From assembly GCF_000204055.1 (NCBI RefSeq), contig NW_006768778.1, positions 387,536 to 451,535 on the forward strand: DNA of 64,000 nucleotides. Direction: 5' to 3'. Positions within the stretch are counted from its first letter, which is position 1. Each line of letters opens with the position of its first letter. This DNA comes from Melampsora larici-populina 98AG31. Its lineage: Eukaryota > Basidiomycota > Pucciniomycetes > Pucciniales > Melampsoraceae. The position numbers were made by a program, and so were the translations under genes. The notes beneath the pieces are model-generated. The model saw nothing but the letters and a program-made list of their open reading frames with translations, was not told the DNA's origin and made no database searches. Shown one piece after another: positions 56,305 through 64,000 of the stretch.

Positions 56305-59278
56305 CAGTCTAACCCGCGCAGATGCATAATTTGGGGAGACCGATTTTGGTATGCAATTGCACGGGTTATGCTTTTGGACCTATACCCTCAAAATGCATAA
56401 ATTTATGCATTTATAGTGTGGGCTGTATTGTATAAGTTTATACAATAGTACGGGTATCATATTAGCTCATGTGACTCGATCGAGCAACAAGTTCGAAGCT
56501 TTCAACATGATTTTATTTAAAATACGTATAGAAAAGAACAAGGAAAATTTATTTCATAGGCACTCTTTTGTCAAGTACAACATGCGAATGAAAAAAAAAA
56601 CATTCTTTTGCAGGACATGTCTCATCGGGTACGATGTGTGTAAAGAGAATCGAAGATGAACTGATGATCAGGTGTTAGATATAGTGACACGCTTAAAAAA
56701 ATCAGTTATGGCGACTTGTTTTTTGTTACCAAAGAATAACTCGGACTCGAGCATCTCAGCATATTTTTGCAAGGAGTTGTCCAATTTCAGACCGGGAGCT
56801 GTATCAGTGCCCTCGATGTGAGCTAGGATGGTGTGAACAGCTGCTAGAGCATCAGCAGATGTGGGTATCGGTTGTGGTTCTTGATCATCTACATCGTCAG
56901 TGTCTTCGGAGGCATTGACTAGATCGAAAACGTCTTCAGCGGTTAAGGCGGCGAAAAGCTCGGGGGTTTCGTTTTCAGGATTCAACAGCTCGGAAAGAGA
57001 CATTCGGTTCCGGCTAGAAAGAAGACCAACATCCTGAAGACGTTGTAAATCTTGTTCAAGCTCTAAACCATCCGGAATTGGGAAGTTGTCCCGATCAACA
57101 TCAGGTAGCCTATTGTACAATCAAACAGACGGACATAGTCAGAACAATCTGAGATAGAGAGCAATATAGCAAGGAAAAGCAAGACTTACACAATCCCATC
57201 TTTGAAATCGATGATTCCAGAATGGACCCAACAGTTTTTGATTGTTTCGGGGGTAAGTGAATGCCAAGCAAATTTGGCAAGTCGTGCTGCAGTGAGGATG
57301 TCGATGTCGTAGACGTTCTTGGCAGTCGCATTGTCACCAAGGCGTCGGAAGGCGCGATTGAGAAATCTCTTGCGATAGTGACACTTGAAAGCATGAATGA
57401 TGCCAGCATCAAGTGGCTGAACATGAGCAGTGAGATTTGGTTTGAAAAACTCAAGTCGGATGTTTGTGAGGAGGTTTGCTGGGACTGAGTGACCGGAGAA
57501 ATTGTCAAGTAATAGAAGTATGTTTCTACCTTTGGCTCGGAGCTCACGATCCCACTTTGAAATCCACATCTCAAAGATGACGGAAGTCATCCATGAGGTC
57601 TTATTGGAATAGTAATCAATCCCGAGTTCAGATGGTGACTTTTTGTTGAAACATCGTGGTGATTTCCACCGGCCGATGATGGTGAGGTGACGCTTGTCGC
57701 TTCCGTCAGCATTGGTGACACATACAATAGTTAAACGAGCCTTTGTACCCTTCAAACCAGCAGTTGCATGGGTTGCTAGACCACGATCAGGAGGCATCCT
57801 GGATGTAACAAGATAGATAAACATACAAAAGAAGGATGAGGAATATAACAAACAATAGCAAAAAGAGAGACACATTAAAGAACCGTGAACTCACGCATAA
57901 AAAAGTCCTGTCTCGTCCATATTATAAACATCACCTGGTTTATACATAGCGGTAATCTCACGGACACGCTCTCGCTCAGCCTTCACGGAATCTGGACTGG
58001 CCGAGGCGGCCTCGCCATGTCGTTTGATTTCTCGGAGGTTGTGTCGGGCTTTGAAAGAATCGAGCCATCCATTTGTCAAGGTGAGCCAGTCTTTGCTCTT
58101 GATCTTTTCAAGTCGAGCAAATTCATTCCATTTCTCCCTGATCTGGTCCCCGGTCACAAACTGTCCACTCTTTTCGCACACGCGGATCCAGGTCACAAGC
58201 AGCTCCTCAATGTTGGGGAATTTGACTTCGGCTTTTCGCTTAGTTTGTCCGCTGACGGTGGTAGATGTGTCTCGAATCCGGTCTTCGTCCTTGAGCCATC
58301 GACTTATGTTAGGCTGACTAACTCCCATGTTGGGATACAATAATACAAAATGCTTGTATGTCTTCGTTTGACTTTTTCCGTTGGCGTGATACCAGTCAAG
58401 TACTTCAACACGTTGGCTGTAAGTGAGGCTTTGCTTCAAACTTGAGAGCTTGCGGTTGGATCTCTTAGATTGGACTGGTTTGGCGAGTTGAGATTGAACT
58501 TTAGATTTAGTCTTTTTATTGTCCATCTTTTTTTTGGTACCTTCAGAGATAAGAGATTGATAGGATGAAATGATACATTTTAAAGCGTCAAATTGATAAG
58601 AATGCATAAGACAGGGGGTCTTTTCTTGAAGGGCTAGAAAACTATCTACGACAAGTTGCTCTGTGATCAAGTTTCCGTTGTCATCGAGCCATTCTTCTTC
58701 TTCACGACTTAAAGTTTCCCCATTTTCTTGGCGAGTTTCGAGTTGATCAGCACGGTGTTGGTTGTTTCTTTTAAGTCTTTCAAGGCCTTTCTCAAGAAGA
58801 TGGAGATCGTGTTCTTCTGAAACTAAGTCTGGTGTGAAATCAGCTGGTTTGAGTGGCGATGAAGCAAGATAAATTATATTTTGAATACGGGTGGCATGGA
58901 TTGGAGCATCATGGTTGTATTTAAGTGGTTGGATGCCCAAAGAGGGTTCATCACTTTCAGCAGCAGACATGAGAAAAGAAGATGTACAGTGATCTCCGGA
59001 AGTTGAAGACCACGTAAAGTGGGTGATACAAATTTATTGGTCATCTCAGACTCGAAGCACCACTTTTGTTACTTTTTGTTGGTATCATCACCTCATCAGT
59101 GGGTTCAAACTATGCAATACTGCTTCCAACATCTGATTTTTTTTGCTTTGACCCTATGCATTATGCATTATACAATTAAAAACCCTCTCTGGCCCGCACC
59201 AGCTGGGTGGAGACCAACACCTATGCATTTTGGCTGGATATACATATGCGCGGGTATACAACAGCGCGGGTTAGACTG
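56305..59278 (-). mobile_element. Pogo/Fot1-type (Tc1-mariner superfamily) transposon, complete
   Basis: 2974 bp, TIR CAGTCTAACCCGCGC exact at both ends, next to TA on both sides (56303-56304 and 59279-59280). Subterminal regions share TATGCATTTT/GCGCGGGTATAC-like motifs. The single gene inside is an open, spliced transposase. TIRs starting CAGT and TA duplications are typical of pogo/Tigger. Confidence 0.95.
56668..58970 (-). CDS. Pogo/Tigger-type transposase
   Basis: Cuts and pastes the element. Exons 58970-57895, 57798-57190 and 57109-56668 join in frame to 708 residues. A charged N-terminal region of about 160 residues is followed by a helix-turn-helix (YSQRVEVLDWYHANG, near 175), a CENP-B-type DNA-binding domain (about 235-320, with WLDSFKARHNLR), and a DDE_1 catalytic domain with Asp352 (YNMDETGLFY), Asp457 (LLLDNFSGHS) and Asp489 (VQPLDAGIIH), the last two 31 residues apart. 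The C-terminus is acidic and Leu-rich. No stop, frameshift or missing catalytic residue, so it may be active. Longer than typical Fot1 (about 540) because of its N- and C-terminal extensions. Confidence 0.93.
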
Positions 59279-59280
59279 TA

Positions 59281-60423
59281 GTAGGATGTTTGTATGATCG
59301 GTCTGGTCAAGATCATCGAAATGTGATCTAGTCTTATGTCGCGCACTACATAGTTGTACTCAAAATGCATTAAAAACATAGACAGGATGGTTTCTATGTA
59401 GGCCAATGGGACGAATGTTTACGAAGAAGATAATTGAGGATAATTGTGTACTGCTCAGTCTAAACCTTTGGACTGAAACAGACTGAAACGTGGCGGTGAG
59501 TACAGGCTCATACATCCTATTCCCATTCCCGCGATTCCCAACCTCCGGCAGTCCTCCAATTCTCTGGGTAAGTCTCCCTCCCTTTAAACTCAGTGATCAC
59601 TTCGGTTCCCTTTCATATGTAGGTCTGAATTCCTGGAGCCTAACAAGATTCCATTCAAGTTCAATAAGTTCAATCAGATGTCTACTTGAAGCGAATGGAT
59701 AAAGGCTTTCAAGGCCACAGATTACAAAAATGAGCCAGTGGAAAACACACAAAGTGGGGCATTTGAAGTTGCAGAACACCAGAACACCAGAAACACACCA
59801 AAAAAAACCTTCTGGTGTTCTGGAAAAAGTCGTCTGAGAATTTCCATAACAATATTTGTGTACCCTGATTGAGCTGCAATCTTGATCAACCTGCCAACCT
59901 GCCGTGTCTGCGTTTTAGATATCCAAAACTGATGTAATGATATCGTAATCTACTAGAGATCACCAGTGTTAGCTGTTGTATTGCAAAGTAAATCTCTATA
60001 GATATTCTTGACGACCTTTTTCGTACTGTTGAAAAACTTTTAAATATCTTCAGCTTCATGAACTATGCTACCCAAAGTTCCACAAAAAAAAATCTCTCCT
60101 TTTACCTTTTGGTTTTCTCAAAGTTTAAACAATTTGCTTGTGCAAACATGTAAAAGATCAAACAATCAATTCCATTCAAAAAAACAAGAAAAAAGAAAAC
60201 TACAAGATCTAAATCTCTATCACCATCAATATGTATTTGTTATACAAGCAAATCTATATAAACATTTGGAAGAAGAAAAAAAAAGGAAAACTGTAGATTT
60301 TTTGTTTTATGAGAATTGGGATGAAAGTTTATTTAATCAAAAAGAAACCTACCAAATGAACTTCAAAAACAAGAAAAAAATTGAAGAAGAAAAAACAAGC
60401 AAAAGAAAAAGAGTTTAAAGGTT
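59281..60423. other. Intergenic, no gene recognised
   Basis: No supported gene. A 117-codon Lys-rich open frame (60065-60418 plus) ends just beyond the stop of the next gene; it is AT-rich with no domain and may be its 3'UTR read backwards. A small inverted repeat of ACACCAGAA occurs near 59770-59820. Confidence 0.45.
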
Positions 60424-61452
60424 TCATTCACTTGATTTCGAAGGATAATAAGCCGGAGGAACTGATGGATGATGGATTTGAATATCGATTCCTTCTTTTT
60501 CGATTTTTTCATCTATGAATTGAAGTTCATTCAAAGTACTAGATTGATGAAGTCCAAAAGGATGAACAAAACGACCATGTCCTAATCTTGCCAGTTTACT
60601 TTCTTCATCTCTAGTAATTTCCTGATCTGGTAAAGTTTTCAAATTTTTATACCTAATCAAACCAATCAAAGAATTCACAAATAATAATGAACCTGAAAGT
60701 AAAGGTAAATGAGTTAAGAATAAGATTTGTTCTTCGATTGGAATTAAATCTTGAGTTTGAGTTGAAAGTTGAGTGTTTAAGAATTGATTTTTGAAGTCTA
60801 AAAAGATCATAAATGTACCACTATAAACTGAAAAAGTGATTAAACTTGACATAAAATAACAAATCAAACTTCTTTTTATATTCTTAAGTTGATTTGAAGT
60901 TGATAAACTTATTCCCATTAAAATCAAGATCGAAACTAAAAAACATACCAGCATGTTATAATTAGGACAATTTATTCTAGGAAAGAGATCTGATGAATGA
61001 AAACTTACCGATCGGATACCATAAAAGAACAGTAGTTTGAGTGGCATTAATTTCTAATCCAGAAGTTTGATTAGGTGTTTTATGTTCATCAAACCGATGA
61101 TTAAAAAGTTTAAATGAATAAGCTAATGAGATTGAAGTACAAGATTCATTTTGAATCTCATGAGTTTTCACATCAAGATCATAACTACAAACTCCCCAAA
61201 ATCCAACATAAATCTCTTGTTGTAAATTCGAATCTCCTTTTTGATATAATGCATACCATAATCCTGATTTTGAAATTAATGGTACTGTTAACATTGGAGT
61301 TAATCTAAAAGAAAATTAAACATAGAAATCATGGACAAGTTAAAAACTTGATGGCTTGGATTTTTATATGTGAATGAGGAATTCTTTTTAACTTACAGAA
61401 ACATTATGGAAAGAATTCCAAAAACTATCCCAAGAGATTTTGAGTATTTCAT
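60424..61452 (-). CDS. Four-span membrane protein, paralog of the gene at 47518
   Basis: Exons 61452-61397, 61304-61009 and 60935-60424 give 287 residues. A first span in the first 20 residues, a loop with GFWGVCSY (53-60), then WYPI followed by spans at about 120-135 (SILILMGISL), 145-170 and 195-215, and a cytoplasmic tail rich in Glu/Lys, ending with PPAYYPSKSSE. Intron phases (2 then 1) and positions (after span 1; right after the WYP motif) equal those of the gene at 47518, which shows common descent although sequence outside the GFWGVC and WYP motifs has diverged. Likely plasma-membrane SUR7/PalI- or claudin-like protein; role inferred only. Confidence 0.6.
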
Positions 61453-62413
61453 CGTTGCTTTATTTATCTTTATTTTCCTTTCTTGTCGTTAGATGTGTTG
61501 TTCTATTCGTAAGTTTATGTCCTAGAATGTATTGAGAAAGAAAAACAACGTAAATTGGATTTAAAAGATCAAAAATTGTACTCGTTATCTAAACTCTCAT
61601 CATTGAAAAATTGAGAATGATAAATTGAAAAGATGCAAAGAAAAACCAACGTTAAGGTGAATGATTTCTCTGTGAGAATTCTCAAATCGTAAGAGATGGA
61701 AGAAGGAAAGGATAGGAAGGATATGGAAGTGATAAGTGATCAATCCTAGAAGCCTTCTTAAATCAAACTTATCCAACAAAAATAGATATCTGATAACGAA
61801 GGCTCAATGATGCCAAAAGACTTCGATGTTTAATAAGACATGGGTGGGAAAAAGGCGCATAGATGTTCAAAGTTCAAATGTAAAGGTCGAAGCTAGCTTG
61901 AACAGAAAGTTGAAACTCACACCCAAAATTCAAACCATGTCGTACAATCTCTAGTTCATTAAACCTTGCCAAATTTTGTCAGAAATTAGAATAACACTGA
62001 GTAATATTTTGCCAGGGAATGTTGGCCAGGCTTGATGAAATCTGCTGTGTCTGAATATTTTTAGCTCGATGTCGATTTTCAGTTCACTTTGAGCTGATAA
62101 ATTGTAGTATTGCAGCGGTTTATAGCCGTGTAAACATTCGAATAAAAAGTTCAAGGATGATAAGAAAGATTCGAAGAAAACGATAAGATAAATCAACGTA
62201 ATGATTGTTGAAAAAAGGTATTATACAATGAGATTGGATGAGATGAACAACTCGCTTCAAAGACTTCACGATCTCCAAAAATGAAAACACCTTCTACAAT
62301 TTCCCAATCCAATCACACACAGCATACGTAGGTAGTACATACAAACGATCCAAAAAATGACCCCTCATGAGTCAAGATGAAGATGAAAAGAAGTGAGGTA
62401 AGAGGTGAGAGTT
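61453..62413. other. Intergenic, no gene recognised
   Basis: Upstream of the membrane-protein gene and downstream of the Serinc gene. No supported feature. Confidence 0.5.
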
Positions 62414-64000
62414 TTAAATGCCAGAGAATCTATCAGGCATGAGCACAGGGGCCAAGAGTGTCCAACTGTACATCACTAAACACACCCAACCACTTATGAT
62501 CCTCATCCACATTGTCACCGTACTTCTACCAATCTTTACAGGCGTTGCAAGTTCGTCCGATTGGTGATCGTCATGCGCATGGGTGACAATATTCCTGATA
62601 GAACAATAGTTTTCATCATCCGTTAGCTTCGAAATGACACCTTTGATTAATCGCGGTCTCCACTTACCAATGTGTCAATAGCATCGCCACATACATCGTT
62701 GCTAGCACAAAGATGAAATGGAAAGACGAGTAGTGATACCGGACCTTGATGGTCTCATCATCCTTTTCATTCGACAGCCCTCCCTCGTCATCATGGTCAT
62801 CCTCTTCCTCTTGTAAAGCACTCTCAGGTAAAGATCCTTCAGCAATGGCAGCTTGTAGGGCTTGAATTCGGAGTGGATCTTTCTTCTTGGGCTGCTTAGT
62901 GATTGGCCTAGAATGCTCTGGATCCGAGTCTTGAAGGGCAACGTATCCGGTATCTCCGTTATCGTCCATCATGCCCGTAAATTCAAATGAACGTGTACCC
63001 GCCCTAAAAGTAGTGTAAGCAACAGCGATGAGTGTCATGATGGCTCCAAGGACGACCATCGAAGTTTCGGTTCCTTCCTGAAGTTTGGTGAGTGGATTGC
63101 ATCGGCTATCACCGTCGTCATGGTTTGCAACTGCGGAGGTGACAAGCTGAGTACAATAAAGTACAACAACTCCTGATTGAATGATACCGGAGCTAGGGTT
63201 GCACTCCCGCACAGCAGGATGAATAGATATAATCGTGACGATAAGACCAAGGACAAGGTTGAAGATGATAAAGAACCGATTGAGACCACATCCTTCCACG
63301 CCGAAAAACGACAGATCGATAATGCTGATTGCAACACTGATTAGATGCATAGAGAGCGTGACACCAATGAGCGTGTATCCCCATGCCTTTGAACGCCAGT
63401 CGAGTTTATCTGCAGTCGCCTCAATCTCTCGTAATACGTAATCTCCAAACACATAAGCAAAGTCGACCAGTAAAACGAGACCAAAGAAAATGAAAATTAT
63501 CGATCCAAGCCAGGCCACATATCTCGAATAGAACATGAAGAAACCATTGGGGATGAAAAAGGTGGCGAGAACAAGTAAAATCCAAATCAAGACTTTCGGA
63601 CCCCACCACCCGTTCTGAACTACAGCCATCTTCTGACGAGTGCTTGTGACGTTTACGAGGAGAATAGCCAATACAGCGTGAAAAAGCGTGAGGGCGAAAC
63701 AGATTCGGTGAACTGCCAAGACTCCATAACAAGTGTCCGCTGTGCAACTAAAGGATTATGAATAAAGGTCAGTGGATGTGGTACAGAAGCAAAAAAACGA
63801 ACAGATAGGTAAAGAAACGGACCTCATCTTGATGTAGTCATAACTCCAACTTTCTAATTTTCGTATCGCAAAGGGTGTTAACATAATCCATGCGAACAAA
63901 CTATTTAAGATCAAAATAAGGCAATAGGCGACCCGAGTGGCAATCGATGATGAAAAGTTGCATGACTTGCAAAAAGCCGAAGCTGCTTGAGAAGTGCAAA
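62414..64000 (-). CDS. Serinc/TMS1 family membrane protein, 5' part beyond the window
   Basis: Multi-span membrane protein of the serine-incorporator family (yeast Tms1). Exons (minus) >64000-63823, 63747-62668 and 62594-62414 join in frame. The first visible part (CKSCNFSSSIATRVAYCLIL) and ADTCYGVLAVHRICFALTLFHAVL match the start of the family; then about nine hydrophobic spans, with WWGPKVLIWILLVLATFFIP and EGCGLNRFFIIFNLVLGL. A long acidic cytoplasmic loop (about 62990-62760) has GYVALQDSDPE and a poly-Asp/Glu run. The end STVTMWMRIISGWVCLVMYS...LLAPVLMPDRF is a family hallmark. Intact as far as seen. Family roles in lipid or serine handling remain unsettled. Confidence 0.92.

Noticed and set aside
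60065..60418. 117-codon Lys-rich open frame, plus strand
   Set aside because: AT-rich low-complexity sequence just beyond the stop of the gene on the other strand, no domain; likely chance.

Overview
This is eukaryotic DNA, almost certainly from a basidiomycete fungus. The genes carry several short GT-AG introns (about 50-140 nt), the background is AT-rich, and the mobile elements are of fungal type: a chromodomain Ty3/gypsy element with Tf1-like features, a Plavaka (CACTA-like) transposon, a pogo/Fot1-type element, Tc1/mariner, hAT and many MITEs. A rust fungus (Pucciniales) fits best, but that is inference; nothing here names the species. I saw no rRNA or tRNA gene, CRISPR array or operon.

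Cellular genes sit as islands between repeats. 1-1563 (+) is the 3' part of a FIST-domain gene, convergent with an acylaminoacyl-peptidase gene (1828-4612, -) whose seven exons keep the full Ser-Asp-His triad. 7266-8785 (-) is a GATA factor with two zinc fingers. 30493-31564 (+) encodes a coiled-coil protein of unknown role. 44545-45998 (+) is a TMEM19/DUF92 membrane protein with a predicted 12-nt microexon. 47518-48675 (+) and 60424-61452 (-) are paralogous four-span membrane proteins with the same three-exon structure. 51395-52912 (-) is Mediator subunit 19. 62414-64000 (-) is a Serinc/TMS1 membrane protein cut by the window end. I rebuilt these models by hand so that frame and phase agree at every junction.

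Most of the rest is mobile DNA. 10.3-22.5 kb: MITE-like fold-backs, a decayed LINE tail, a nearly intact 5.9-kb gypsy element (15608-21545) with a 5-bp target duplication, and a PIF/Harbinger-like MITE. 22.6-30.4 kb: a 7.8-kb Plavaka transposon with a transposase that seems frameshifted and a second spliced gene of unknown function. 34.6-44.3 kb: a hAT relic, a decayed Tc1 element split by a GC-rich MITE, a probable solo LTR, and a small family of TIR elements sharing the terminus ACTTATCAAAGTCCCC. 48.9-59.3 kb: more GC-rich hAT-type MITEs with clean target duplications, and a complete pogo-type transposon (56305-59278) whose DDE transposase reads through with no defect.

The genes do not form a pathway. 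Best leads: the Plavaka accessory gene, the gypsy element's combination of self-priming site, -1 slippery heptamer and single nonsense codon, the LASE microexon, and the GC-rich hAT-type non-autonomous elements in an AT-rich genome.
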